From Ruminococcus sp. (GTDB lineage Bacteria; Bacillota; Clostridia; Oscillospirales; Ruminococcaceae): a DNA stretch of 41,594 nt. The stretch covers positions 1 through 41,594 of the forward strand of contig JAGBGT010000038.1 of assembly GCA_017935865.1 (NCBI GenBank), written 5' to 3'. The translations under genes and the position numbers were made by a program. The notes beneath the pieces are model-generated. The model had not been told where the DNA came from and searched no databases. It saw only the letters and a list, made by a program, of their open reading frames with translations. Position 1 is the first letter of the stretch, and the number at the start of each line of letters is the position of its first letter. Positions 1 to 6,958 of this stretch are shown one piece after another.

Positions 1-365
1 AGTTCGCTGCTATTGCTGTCTTCTTCTGCTTCGGTACAAACGACCTGACACAGATGACATACGGTTTCTCACGTGACGACGCCGGCAAGTTCCTGGGCGC
101 ATACTATGACAAGAAGATCTTCGAGAACGATCCTTTCGCTAAGCTGGATCAGACTGGCGTAGGCAAGCTGATGGAAATGGCTATCAAGCTCGGCAAGCCC
201 GTTAACTCCAAGCTCCACTGCGGTATCTGCGGCGAGCACGGCGGCGATCCCACATCTGTTGAGTTCTGCCACAAGATCGGTCTTGACTATGTTTCATGCT
301 CACCTTTCCGCGTTCCGATCGCAAGACTGGCTGCTGCTCAGGCTGCAATCAGCGAAAAGAAGTAA
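1..365 (+). CDS. ppdK: Pyruvate, phosphate dikinase, C-terminal fragment
   Basis: Cut by the window start; the frame is open from base 3 and ends at TAA 363-365. The translation contains [17 protein letters not shown] and the active-site loop [12 protein letters not shown], whose Cys in GICGEHGG is the catalytic acid/base of the PEP-binding TIM barrel, then the family's C-terminal [18 protein letters not shown]. The enzyme interconverts PEP + AMP + PPi and pyruvate + ATP + Pi in the cytoplasm, typical of PPi-linked glycolysis in ruminal Firmicutes. The last nine or so codons lie in the 39-bp attachment repeat, so the gene was rebuilt intact when the neighbouring island integrated. The few residues just before FFCFGTNDL (AAIAV) fit the family less well than the rest and sit at the sequence edge. 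Confidence 0.93.
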   Translation, partial: FAAIAVFFCFGTNDLTQMTYGFSRDDAGKFLGAYYDKKIFENDPFAKLDQTGVGKLMEMAIKLGKPVNSKLHCGICGEHGGDPTSVEFCHKIGLDYVSCSPFRVPIARLAAAQAAISEKK

Positions 366-375
366 TTCACGAGTA
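337..375 (+). repeat. attL, 39-bp direct repeat
   Basis: Identical to 13728-13766. It contains the ppdK stop codon (363-365). The flanks diverge upstream of 337 and at base 376. Downstream similarity continues at protein-coding level for 38 codons. Confidence 0.88.
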
Positions 376-493
376 CGTTAAAATCGGCGAATTTACACTG
401 TTTCTGGACGATGCTAAGGAATATCTCTACAGCAAGTCCACGAAGCACAGGATATTGAATTGGCGTGATATTCATGTCCATATCTATATCTGA
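374..493 (+). pseudogene. Detached 3' end of the serine recombinase gene
   Basis: In the recombinase reading frame the codons after the attL repeat read Tyr then 38 residues (VKIGEFTLFLDDAK...LNWRDIHVHIYI) to TGA 491-493. If the element is circularised by recombination between the repeats, this segment joins residue 581 of the recombinase and yields a 620-residue protein. A similar segment at 13768-13884 encodes 26 of 38 identical residues, and the differences are mostly conservative, so this was selected as protein. A transcription terminator follows directly. Confidence 0.75.
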
Positions 494-510
494 AATCTAA
501 AAATAAAAAT

Positions 511-552
511 AATGCCTCACATCGTGCTTGCACGAACGTGGGGCATTTTCTT
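511..552 (+). terminator. Intrinsic terminator after detached recombinase tail
   Basis: Outer stem AATGCCTCAC with GTGGGGCATT (one G-T pair) around an inner CGTGC/GCACG hairpin, followed by TTTTCTT. It is the positional counterpart of the terminator at 13896-13930. Confidence 0.75.
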
Positions 553-597
553 ATCCTGCGGATTTTCTTTTTACTGGTAAAACGTACAGCTTAAAAC

Positions 598-619
598 AAT
601 ATGCAATATATTGCATATT
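598..619. promoter_or_regulatory. Distal palindrome, candidate HipB operator O2
   Basis: Perfect 22-bp palindrome with core TGCAAT-AT-ATTGCA, nearly the core of the proximal operator at 829-854 (TGCAAT-AA-ATTGCA). The two centres are about 233 bp apart. Binding by HipB is inferred. Confidence 0.55.
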
Positions 620-635
620 ATCTTTTAAGGTAATA

Positions 636-655
636 CCGCACAAAGATTGTGCTGG
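636..655. repeat. Degenerate CCGCACAA hairpin
   Basis: CCGCACAA, loop AGA, then TTGTGC with a broken end. The same hairpin is intact at 31852-31870. It is one of the triloop hairpin modules scattered in this window. Confidence 0.4.
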
Positions 656-795
656 AGATGTACTCTGATAGCATAAACTCCGTCAGATTGTATCAAAACG
701 ATGCAGGCATTGACGTATGTCAAGAAGTTTTGGTGTGAACAGAGACAAGTAAAATAGGCACAATAAAAGAGAGGTCTTTTTGTCTACTTTGCGAA

Positions 796-824
796 TTGAC
801 TTATTCGTATCATTAACGTATAAT
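796..824 (+). promoter_or_regulatory. hipBA promoter
   Basis: -35 TTGACT (796-801), 17-bp spacer, -10 TATAAT (819-824), directly upstream of the proximal palindrome and the hipB start at 882. Confidence 0.8.
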
Positions 825-828
825 AAAT

Positions 829-854
829 ATAAAGTGCAATAAATTGCACTTTAT
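829..854. promoter_or_regulatory. Proximal hipBA operator O1
   Basis: Perfect inverted repeat with 12-bp arms (ATAAAGTGCAAT and ATTGCACTTTAT) and a 2-bp centre, placed over the expected transcription start. This is the position expected for autorepression by a HipB-type antitoxin. Confidence 0.7.
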
Positions 855-881
855 AAGTTGGATAAGAAAGAGGGCGGTAAT

Positions 882-1220
882 ATGTTAATCACGAACGATT
901 TAGATTGTAATGCTGCCATGAATGAATTTGCTGTCAGATTCAAGCAGCACAGAGTTTCTGCTCATATCACGCAAAAGGAACTTGCTGAAAAAACGGGAAT
1001 CGGGTTGAGGACAATTATCCGTTTTGAAAAGGGTGAGGAAATAGGGCTGCTCACATTCGTAAAGCTGATGCAGGGCATAGGGCTTGAACACAACCTTGAA
1101 AATATTATACCGGATTACACGAAACGACCTTCTTACATTGCAAATAGCGGTAATCTGCCTAAGAGAGCAAGAAAGAAGAAAGTGAACACTACTGAATGGA
1201 AATGGGGGGATGAAGAATGA
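882..1220 (+). CDS. hipB: HipB-like XRE antitoxin/repressor
   Basis: About 112 residues. The ATG at 882 is chosen because GAGGGCGG (869-876) is well spaced; an in-frame TTG at 858 lies upstream without a ribosome site. A helix-turn-helix spans roughly residues 18-70 (QKELAEKTGIGLRTIIRFEKGE), followed by a basic Lys/Arg-rich tail (KRARKKK) and an acidic end. HipB proteins neutralise HipA kinases and repress their own operon through palindromic operators; two such palindromes lie upstream. It overlaps hipA by four bases (ATGA, 1217-1220), so translation is probably coupled. The partner and operators make the assignment solid, though the operon's effect on growth is not shown by sequence. Confidence 0.86.
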   Translation: MLITNDLDCNAAMNEFAVRFKQHRVSAHITQKELAEKTGIGLRTIIRFEKGEEIGLLTFVKLMQGIGLEHNLENIIPDYTKRPSYIANSGNLPKRARKKKVNTTEWKWGDEE

Positions 1221-2563
1221 ACAAGCCAATCAATACAGCAGAAGTCTGGCTTTGGGGTTCGAAAATAGGCTATCTATATCAACCGGAAGGTTCAAGGTTG
1301 GTGCAATTTGAATATGACAGAGAGTTTCTTAACAGCGGTATCGAAATATCTCCGATTATGCTGCCTCTGTCGGAAAATATTTACGCATTCGATGATTTGG
1401 CTGGCGTCCCTGCTTTTAAGGGAATGGCAGGTGTTTTTGCAGATTCTTTACCCGATAGATTCGGAAACAAGATGATTGACGCTTGGCTTGCAGAACAAGG
1501 ACGAGCGAAAGACTCTTTTACGGCTATCGAGAGATTATGTTATACAGGAAGCAGAGGCATGGGCGCATTGGAGTATCAACCTTCAACAGGCTCTGTTTCA
1601 GTAGAAGAAAATTTGGACGTAACTGAAATGGTAAAGCTTGCTTCAAGTGTTCTGAGTGACAAGAAAGATGCCATACTGTCAGATAAAAAAGCAAGCATTG
1701 CGCAGTTGATAGAGATAGGTTCTTCAGCAGGCGGCGCAAGAGCGAAAGCTGTTATCGCACTGAATGAGCGAACCGGTGAAATACGGTCGGGACAACTATT
1801 AAGCAGCAGTGATTTTGACTATTGGCTCTTAAAGTTTGACGGTGTAGATAAAAATGGAGATCACAACATCCATGACAGCAGGCAGTATACGAATATTGAA
1901 TATGCATACTACCTCATGGCAAAAGATGCAGGAATCAACATGAATGAGTGCAGACTGCTCCGAAAAGATGGTTTATGTCATTTTATGACCAAAAGATTTG
2001 ACCGTGAGAACGGAAAGAAACTGCACATGATTACATTGGCAGGACTGGCACATCTCGATTACAATACTCCCTGTTCCTGTTCGTATGAAATGTATGCAAG
2101 GTATGCTAAGAGAATCGGAGTCAGCCAAAGTGAAATCGAAGAAATATACAGAAGAATGGTATTTGCAGTAGAGGGGGTAAACTGCGATGACCACGTTAAA
2201 AATTTCTCTTTCCTTATGAACAAAAAAGGAGAATGGCGCATATCTCCTGCATATGACATCACCTTTGCCTATAATCCTGATAACAAGTGGATTTCCAGAC
2301 ATCAAATGACGATTAACGGCAAGGCAAGTGAGATAACTGATGAAGATATGATTGCCTGCGGTGTAAAAATGGGATTGACAAATTCTTTTTGCAGAGAAGC
2401 AATAGAATCAGCGAGAGAAGTCGTTTCAAATTGGCTGCAATACGCTGAAAAAGCATCCATAAGCGAAAGCAGAGCGATAGATATTGCGTTAGCGATCGAA
2501 ACGGTAAGAAACGTTACAATCAACGGAATTACATCGGAGCAAAGAACCCGTTATGACAGCTAA
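1217..2563 (+). CDS. hipA: HipA-like serine/threonine kinase toxin
   Basis: 448 residues, the normal length for HipA. The N-terminal HipA_N/Couple_hipA part includes LPDRFGNKMIDAWLAEQG (about residues 87-104). The kinase core has SSAGGARAKAVIAL (ATP-loop region), KFDGVDKNGD, the catalytic CDDHVKNFSF (Asp about 325) and the metal-binding PAYDITFA (Asp about 346). E. coli HipA phosphorylates glutamyl-tRNA synthetase and causes growth arrest and persistence; related kinases hit other synthetases or ribosomal targets, so the substrate here is unknown. All key residues seen are present, so it is predicted active. A strong terminator follows at 2568-2600. It is the first cargo inside the island and may stabilise it. 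Confidence 0.9.
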   Translation: MNKPINTAEVWLWGSKIGYLYQPEGSRLVQFEYDREFLNSGIEISPIMLPLSENIYAFDDLAGVPAFKGMAGVFADSLPDRFGNKMIDAWLAEQGRAKDSFTAIERLCYTGSRGMGALEYQPSTGSVSVEENLDVTEMVKLASSVLSDKKDAILSDKKASIAQLIEIGSSAGGARAKAVIALNERTGEIRSGQLLSSSDFDYWLLKFDGVDKNGDHNIHDSRQYTNIEYAYYLMAKDAGINMNECRLLRKDGLCHFMTKRFDRENGKKLHMITLAGLAHLDYNTPCSCSYEMYARYAKRIGVSQSEIEEIYRRMVFAVEGVNCDDHVKNFSFLMNKKGEWRISPAYDITFAYNPDNKWISRHQMTINGKASEITDEDMIACGVKMGLTNSFCREAIESAREVVSNWLQYAEKASISESRAIDIALAIETVRNVTINGITSEQRTRYDS

Positions 2564-2567
2564 GTAA

Positions 2568-2600
2568 AAAGAGCAGAGATTGCCCCTCTGCTCTTTCGAT
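2568..2600. terminator. Terminator after hipA
   Basis: AAAGAGCAGAG, seven-base loop, CTCTGCTCTTT. The A-rich left and T-rich right flanks let it work in both directions. Confidence 0.8.
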
Positions 2601-2662
2601 TTATCTCATTTGTCACTGCTAAAAACGAGAAATCTTCTATTGAATTAACTGTACATATCGTA

Positions 2663-2690
2663 TGCTAAGTATAACAAGATATACTTAGCA
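2663..2690. repeat. Perfect 11-bp inverted repeat between convergent genes
   Basis: TGCTAAGTATA, loop ACAAGA, TATACTTAGCA. A second, weaker inverted repeat (ACAAGTG/CACTTGT) lies at about 2718-2743. With no clear U-tract on either side, a terminator role is uncertain; a protein-binding site is possible. Confidence 0.5.
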
Positions 2691-2774
2691 AAACTGCCAT
2701 CGTTCATTTTGATTCTTTGACAAGTGAAAATTTCAACACTTGTTATTGGAAATTATCAAGTCTGCATCGCTTCT

Positions 2775-3401
2775 TTAAAACGGCACTTCATCAGGATTTT
2801 GCTGTTCTCTCCTCAGCAATTTTGTCATATTACTTTGTGAAAAATCACGCCTATAAAATCCGCCGAAATATCTCTGACACCATAGCATGATATGCTCATC
2901 AAGCTCATGATATTCTCCATAATATTTCTGCAAAATGGCTGCCCACTCATCATTAAAATAGCAATGCTCTGCCATAAAATCTGCAATGTTAGCATACTCA
3001 CTTTCAGCCATTGTAATGAACGCATTTTTGATTGATGGCTCGGTACCCCAAAGGGCTTTCAGCTCGTTATAGCAGTCGAGGAATACCTTATGATTGGCAT
3101 GATCTATCTGACCGAGAGGAATGTTCAGAAAGTTATCAATATGGTGACTGTGGGTGATGCCAAACGCTTTTATCGTAACCTCTAATTTCCCACTGACCTT
3201 TCCCCAATCATCAAGCGTGAACAGGAAAATTTCCTCGTCATCGAAAAAGCAAACCTTCTCACACCACAACTTATTTTTCGCATCATCTTTCGCTTTATTG
3301 AACGCTTCTTCACGGTTACTGTATTTCAAAAAATCTTCAATCGTTTCACCGCTGCCATTGCGATAGGAACAACAATACGAAACTGGATAATCTTTGCTCA
3401 T
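2775..3401 (-). CDS. Hypothetical island protein, 208 aa
   Basis: Not recognised. It is soluble, acidic and aromatic-rich. An N-terminal part looks like a small alpha/beta domain of the kind that reads ...YRNGSGETIEDFLKYSNREEAFNKAKDDAK and FFDDEEIFLFTLDDWGK, followed by a mostly helical C-terminal half (KALWGTEPSIKNAFITMAE). There is no signal peptide or membrane segment. The start at 3401 has only a weak AGAAG ribosome site. It is the last gene of the minus-strand cargo run that probably begins at the promoter at 6525-6553, and it ends against the hipA terminator region. Its function cannot be assigned. Confidence 0.7.
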   Translation of the reverse strand: MSKDYPVSYCCSYRNGSGETIEDFLKYSNREEAFNKAKDDAKNKLWCEKVCFFDDEEIFLFTLDDWGKVSGKLEVTIKAFGITHSHHIDNFLNIPLGQIDHANHKVFLDCYNELKALWGTEPSIKNAFITMAESEYANIADFMAEHCYFNDEWAAILQKYYGEYHELDEHIMLWCQRYFGGFYRRDFSQSNMTKLLRREQQNPDEVPF

Positions 3402-3411
3402 ATATGTCTTC

Positions 3412-3852
3412 TTATGCCTTTATTTCTATAACCTTCTGTTTCAAATTTTCTCTGGTATCCATCAGAATCCTTCCAAGGCAATTTGCCCCCTGACCGTTCA
3501 CCGTTCCCCAGATACGGTCGCCCCAGTCGTTTCCCTCTTCAAGGCAGGCATCACCGGTGGCAAGAAGTTTTTCGGCAAGCTTGCGGTTTTGACTGAACTT
3601 TGCCATAACAATATCCGCCATGACAGATATCTTGATGTCCTCCCAATCCTTTCGGAGCTGTACCCTGCGCCCTGCTCTTTTTGCTTCTGAAGGATTCATC
3701 CTCGTGAATGCTTCACGCTCTTTTGGGTCAGCACATTTCTGTGCCTGAAAAGCAGCCTCGTTGTTTTGATAGGTCAGCCCCTCGTAAGTGATTGGAGCTT
3801 CATAGAAATTACTGAGGAAGAAATACTCGTTGCGGAAAGAATCAATTTTCAT
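3412..3852 (-). CDS. NADAR-domain protein (YbiA/RibX-like N-glycosidase)
   Basis: 146 residues from the ATG at 3852, which has GGGAG eight bases upstream; a GTG at 3861 overlaps the previous stop but sits on the Shine-Dalgarno sequence. Family hallmarks are the N-terminal FLSNFYEAPITYEGLTYQNNEAAFQAQKC, a central KRAGRRVQLRKDWEDIKISVM and a C-terminal WGDRIWGTVNGQGANCLGRILM. NADAR proteins cleave N-glycosidic bonds: YbiA acts on riboflavin-pathway intermediates, and others remove ADP-ribose from nucleobases. Its place among unknown genes on a mobile element that also carries hipBA makes a role in ADP-ribose or NAD-linked defence possible, but this is inference; a housekeeping-type metabolite repair role is equally compatible. 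Confidence 0.88.
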   Translation of the reverse strand: MKIDSFRNEYFFLSNFYEAPITYEGLTYQNNEAAFQAQKCADPKEREAFTRMNPSEAKRAGRRVQLRKDWEDIKISVMADIVMAKFSQNRKLAEKLLATGDACLEEGNDWGDRIWGTVNGQGANCLGRILMDTRENLKQKVIEIKA

Positions 3853-3857
3853 TTGTC

Positions 3858-4340
3858 TCACTCCCTTTCAGTATCAAACACGGCAAACACCTGACCGTCA
3901 GCAATCCACTCCTCAATAGGAATGCTTTGCAGCCTCTCAATGCTGTCGTTTGTAATTGTGTAACCCATTTCGTCACAGCAATAGTCGCTCACGTTTCCCG
4001 CAAGCTGAATGCGCTGTAATGTTTCAAATCTCGTTTTCGTCCTTGTAATTGTCTGCACACCGTCATCCACGGACGGCATATGGATGAACCAGAGTCCGTT
4101 TACCTCGCCGTTGTACTTCTCTTTCAGAAGAGCAGCGCAGGACTGAAGGTCGTTGAAGTATAGGTCGTTTGCTCCCTCTTTCTTATAAGGCAAGACAGAC
4201 TTGTAGTTTTCCTTTGTCAGATAAGGCACATGCTTCAAAAATCTATTCCGATATGTTTCATACTCTCCTCCTCTTTCAAAGCGAAAAACAGCGTGGGGGC
4301 AACCATGTTTATCATTTGAACTGCCATACTTGGCGGTCAA
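3858..4340 (-). CDS. Hypothetical island protein, about 160 aa, unusual start
   Basis: Not recognised. It is a soluble protein with conserved-looking blocks KYGSSNDKHGCPHAVFRFERGGEY and LWFIHMPSVDDGVQTI. No ATG lies at the 5' end. A TTG at 4340 is the nearest common start, but the frame stays open to a TGA at 4370-4368 and the extra codons (I-D-F-A-S-C-L-I-E) look coding, so initiation at a CTG (4349) or ATT (4367) overlapping the previous gene's stop is possible. No Shine-Dalgarno is visible, so translational coupling to the gene ending at 4363 is likely. Its own stop overlaps the possible GTG of the NADAR gene (GTGA), indicating a tight operon. It may work with the NADAR protein; this is context only. 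Confidence 0.65.
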   Translation of the reverse strand: MTAKYGSSNDKHGCPHAVFRFERGGEYETYRNRFLKHVPYLTKENYKSVLPYKKEGANDLYFNDLQSCAALLKEKYNGEVNGLWFIHMPSVDDGVQTITRTKTRFETLQRIQLAGNVSDYCCDEMGYTITNDSIERLQSIPIEEWIADGQVFAVFDTERE

Positions 4341-4362
4341 TTCAATCAGACATGAAGCAAAA

Positions 4363-4839
4363 TCAATTCATGGGCGGCATTATATCTGCATCGTATCGTT
4401 TGCGTTCCAAACCATGTTTTTCCATCAGTTCAGTAAAAATGCCTTCCATCCCCTTATGGTCTGCTTCAAACCAATCGGAATCATTCACAAAATAATTCAC
4501 GATTTCATCATACGGAATCATCTTAGCAAGTTCGTCACTTGAAATGCTTGTTTCCTGATAGAGTTTGCGGTAAATGTAACCTACGTATTCCGAAAAGCAA
4601 CGATCTTTCTCTGAAACAGACGCTTTCTTAACAAGAAACCTTTCTATTTCAGGCATACATAGTTCGTATATTGCTTGGGGAAATTTTGTTTGGTATGGGG
4701 AATAAATAGTATCAAAGTGGCGTTTACAGAAGTCTGAACACATGAACGCATCAGAAAAAGAACTCATATCATACTTCTTGTTTGCCATATATGAATAGAA
4801 ATACCCCTGCGTTTGGCAGATTCTTGCATCTGTTTTCAT
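4363..4839 (-). CDS. Hypothetical island protein, 158 aa
   Basis: Not firmly recognised. It starts at ATG 4839 with AAGGAG nine bases upstream. The sequence MKTDARICQTQGYFYSYMAN is followed by a helical, Cys/Tyr-rich region (FMCSDFCKRHFDTIYSPYQTKF) and YVGYIYRKLYQETSISSDELAKMIPYDEIVNYF. It has no signal peptide or transmembrane segment. It lies between the coiled-coil membrane protein and the unknown 160-aa protein in the same minus-strand run, and its final codons overlap the open frame of the next gene. Small proteins of this general look occur in Firmicute accessory clusters, but I cannot name a family with confidence. Confidence 0.7.
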   Translation of the reverse strand: MKTDARICQTQGYFYSYMANKKYDMSSFSDAFMCSDFCKRHFDTIYSPYQTKFPQAIYELCMPEIERFLVKKASVSEKDRCFSEYVGYIYRKLYQETSISSDELAKMIPYDEIVNYFVNDSDWFEADHKGMEGIFTELMEKHGLERKRYDADIMPPMN

Positions 4840-4859
4840 GCTCTTTCTCCTTCCTGTTT

Positions 4860-4912
4860 AAAACAGCACCGCACAAAGCCGTCAGACGTTCTTTGTACGA
4901 TGCTGCGGTACT
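4860..4912. repeat. Imperfect ACCGCA...TGCGGT hairpin between cargo genes
   Basis: ACCGCACAAAG on the left and CTTTGT, then TGCGGT on the right, form a long imperfect stem. Read on the minus strand it is followed by TTTT, so it may attenuate transcription between the genes at 4916 and 4839. Its CCGCACAA arm matches the hairpins at 636 and 31852. Confidence 0.5.
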
Positions 4913-4915
4913 GCC

Positions 4916-5455
4916 TTAATTATGTCTATGTTGTGCGCCGATGTAAGCACCCATTGCGGCGGCATTTTCCATGCGCTGCTGATGCATCTCGTTTTCGAGA
5001 ATATTCAGTGCCTCTTTCAGCGTGTCAGCACGTCCATTCTGTGCGTATCCGATAATCGCATTGAGGCAGCTGCCTGTGCGGTACTCGGCAGGCAGCCACG
5101 CAAGAGATATATCGCCCTGCATATTTGCGATGTTTCTTTCCAGTTCTTGAATTTTAGTTTTACAAGTAATTATCCGTTTCAGTCTTAGAACCAGCAAGAT
5201 TACTGGTGGAGATGCGATTGCAAAGAAGAAAAGCATTGAAGTAAACCCTTTCAAACCATAGGCAAGAATAGCTATAACTCCAAGAATTGCCATTAATGCC
5301 GAAAAACCAAGAGCCACCGCCCATAGGCAGCCAAATTTCTTTTTCTGCTCGATTTCTTCAGAAAGCTGTTCAAACTCATCTTCAAGCTGATTCAGCTTTT
5401 GTGCAAGCGGGAGAGAATGATTGACATTGCTGATAAACAGTTCCTTTTCTGACAT
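4916..5455 (-). CDS. Coiled-coil membrane protein of unknown function
   Basis: 179 residues with ribosome site AAAGGAG before ATG 5455. The N-terminal 40 residues form a coiled coil (LAQKLNQLEDEFEQLSEEIEQKKK), followed by two transmembrane helices (about residues 43-67 and 70-90). A second helical region (RIITCKTKIQELERNIANMQGD) leads to a cytoplasmic tail LAWLPAEYRTGSCLNAIIGYAQNGRADTLKEALNILENEMHQQRMENAA. The tail resembles a widespread Firmicute motif of unknown function. It is the second gene of the cargo run after the lipoprotein at 5512, so the pair could form an envelope complex; this is inferred from order only. Confidence 0.8.
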   Translation of the reverse strand: MSEKELFISNVNHSLPLAQKLNQLEDEFEQLSEEIEQKKKFGCLWAVALGFSALMAILGVIAILAYGLKGFTSMLFFFAIASPPVILLVLRLKRIITCKTKIQELERNIANMQGDISLAWLPAEYRTGSCLNAIIGYAQNGRADTLKEALNILENEMHQQRMENAAAMGAYIGAQHRHN

Positions 5456-5511
5456 GATAGGTTTCTCCTTTAATTTTAAAAGTTTGCAAGATAAACTTTT
5501 TACGGGAAATA

Positions 5512-6432
5512 TTATTCCTCAATAGTTGAAATGTAATCGTACTGGTCAATATGAGGAACAACATTTTTCTGGAAGATAGTATTTACATCATTGCAGCCCT
5601 CAATATAGAAAGCGTCAACCAGCAGATTATCGAAAATATGAGAGCCCTTATTCAAATCATTATAATCAACAACCATTGTACCGTCTTCGAGAGCATAAAC
5701 CTCCTGATAGTAAGCGCACCAGTAGTAATCATGATTTTCCCCTGTTTTGTTGAAGTCGGCATTAATTTTGTAGACGAAATAAATGTAGTTGAAAGGGGCG
5801 TTGTATGCGGTGGTATCCTTAGGCGTAAGGAGATAATTTCCGACAAGTTCCATATCTTTTATAACAGGCTGAGCGCCGTTGTTGGCAAGGTAAGCTGCGT
5901 AGCCGTCCCGGAACGTGGTATCCATTTTGTCGTAGGTTTCCTGAGGAATATCCTCCATTGTGCATACATAGGAAGGCATATTTTCCACAGTGTACTGCTT
6001 TGCGATCTCGGTGTAGACAATGCTGTCATCTTGAGATGTGGGTTCAGCTGTTATCTCCACAACATCGCCGTTTTTCAGACCTTTTTCGACGTTAGCAGTA
6101 TATTTTACCTTAGAGCCATAGGGCGTGTCCATATTCAGCTTGATAGCAGGAGAAATTCCCTCAAAGGCAACGTCCAGCGATTCAAAGGGGTCAACTTCTT
6201 TTATTGTAGGCTCTTCAGTTGTGGCTACTTCGACTGCTCCCCAAGAAGCACCGTCCATACTTTCGGCGGCATCTTCAATTCTCTTTTCCATTTCATCTTC
6301 CGGCATATTCTCCAGCATACTTTCGAGTTCTTCTTCATTTTTAGGCTTGGAATCGCCGCAGCCTGCCATTGTGATACACATACAAACAGCGATAACGCCT
6401 GCGATCATGGATTTAAAGTTTCTTTTCATCAT
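5512..6432 (-). CDS. Secreted lipoprotein, function unknown
   Basis: 306 residues beginning with a lipoprotein signal peptide (ITMAGC lipobox, Cys about residue 25) and an acidic, Glu/Met-rich linker (EEELESMLENMPEDEMEKRIEDAAESM). The mature part has two beta-rich blocks: PYGSKVKYTANVEKGLKNGDVVEITAEP, a bacterial-Ig-like stretch, and a C-terminal YYWCAYYQEVYALEDGTMVVDYNDL domain. It is anchored on the outer face of the membrane. An excellent promoter lies at 6525-6553 with GAAAGGAAAA before the start; an alternative ATG is the second codon. As first gene of the minus-strand cargo it probably shares a transcript with genes down to 2775. Confidence 0.82.
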   Translation of the reverse strand: MMKRNFKSMIAGVIAVCMCITMAGCGDSKPKNEEELESMLENMPEDEMEKRIEDAAESMDGASWGAVEVATTEEPTIKEVDPFESLDVAFEGISPAIKLNMDTPYGSKVKYTANVEKGLKNGDVVEITAEPTSQDDSIVYTEIAKQYTVENMPSYVCTMEDIPQETYDKMDTTFRDGYAAYLANNGAQPVIKDMELVGNYLLTPKDTTAYNAPFNYIYFVYKINADFNKTGENHDYYWCAYYQEVYALEDGTMVVDYNDLNKGSHIFDNLLVDAFYIEGCNDVNTIFQKNVVPHIDQYDYISTIEE

Positions 6433-6524
6433 TACATTTTCCTTTCATTCTGGGTACGGAAATTAGTTTCTGCTTGTGTGGCATAGCAAAAAACGATTTC
6501 CTTTGGTTCAGGTACTGCTTATTT

Positions 6525-6553
6525 ATTATAGCACACTCTTTTTGAAAAGTCAA
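6525..6553 (-). promoter_or_regulatory. Promoter of the minus-strand cargo run
   Basis: Minus strand: -35 TTGACT (6553-6548), 17-bp spacer, -10 TATAAT (6530-6525) preceded by TGC (extended -10). The 5' leader to 6432 is about 85 nt. Confidence 0.8.
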
Positions 6554-6619
6554 CAGTTTGTGTGCAATAAATCTACAAAGTTAAACATACAATATGGTAA
6601 ACTTGTAAGGGGTGATAGT

Positions 6620-6958
6620 ATGCAGAATTTTGGCAAAAGAATCAAGGAGCTGCGCCAAAGTGCCGGTATGACACAGCAGCAGCTTGCCGAGCGTATCTGG
6701 GTTTCAAAGGCTGCGATCAGCAATTATGAGCTGTATGACCGCAACCCTTCGCCTGAGATATTAATAAAACTTGCGAAAGTGTTTCACGTTTCCACGGACT
6801 ACCTGTTAGGTGTTGAGGATGAAGAAACGCCGACATTAAAGCTGAATGACCTTACAGATGAAGATATTCAGATTTTGGAAGATGTAGCCGCACTTCTCCG
6901 CAAGAAAAACATGGCGCACAGTCACCCTAAGAGTAAAAAGCACGAGCAGGAGCATTAG
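6620..6958 (+). CDS. XRE-family repressor, 112 aa
   Basis: The ATG at 6620 follows AAGGGGTG; longer upstream frames lack a ribosome site. Residues 4-60 are a classic Cro/CI helix-turn-helix (FGKRIKELRQSAGMTQQQLAERI, then SKAAISNYELYDRNPSPEILIKLAKVFHVSTDYLLG). A short acidic helix (LTDEDIQILEDVAALLRKK) and a His/Lys tail follow. It is transcribed divergently from the cargo lipoprotein, whose promoter lies about 70 bp upstream, so it may repress that promoter and its own. Its 3' end overlaps by four bases the end of the convergent AAA+ gene. It could be the island's lysogeny-like regulator. Confidence 0.85.
   Translation: MQNFGKRIKELRQSAGMTQQQLAERIWVSKAAISNYELYDRNPSPEILIKLAKVFHVSTDYLLGVEDEETPTLKLNDLTDEDIQILEDVAALLRKKNMAHSHPKSKKHEQEH

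Noticed and set aside
376..857. Small gene in the gap before hipB
   Set aside because: Apart from the detached recombinase tail (to 493), terminator, palindromes and promoter, no frame with a start and ribosome site was found.
5551..6486. 311-codon plus-strand frame opposite the cargo lipoprotein
   Set aside because: The minus frame has a lipobox, ribosome site and promoter; the plus frame is hydrophobic noise.
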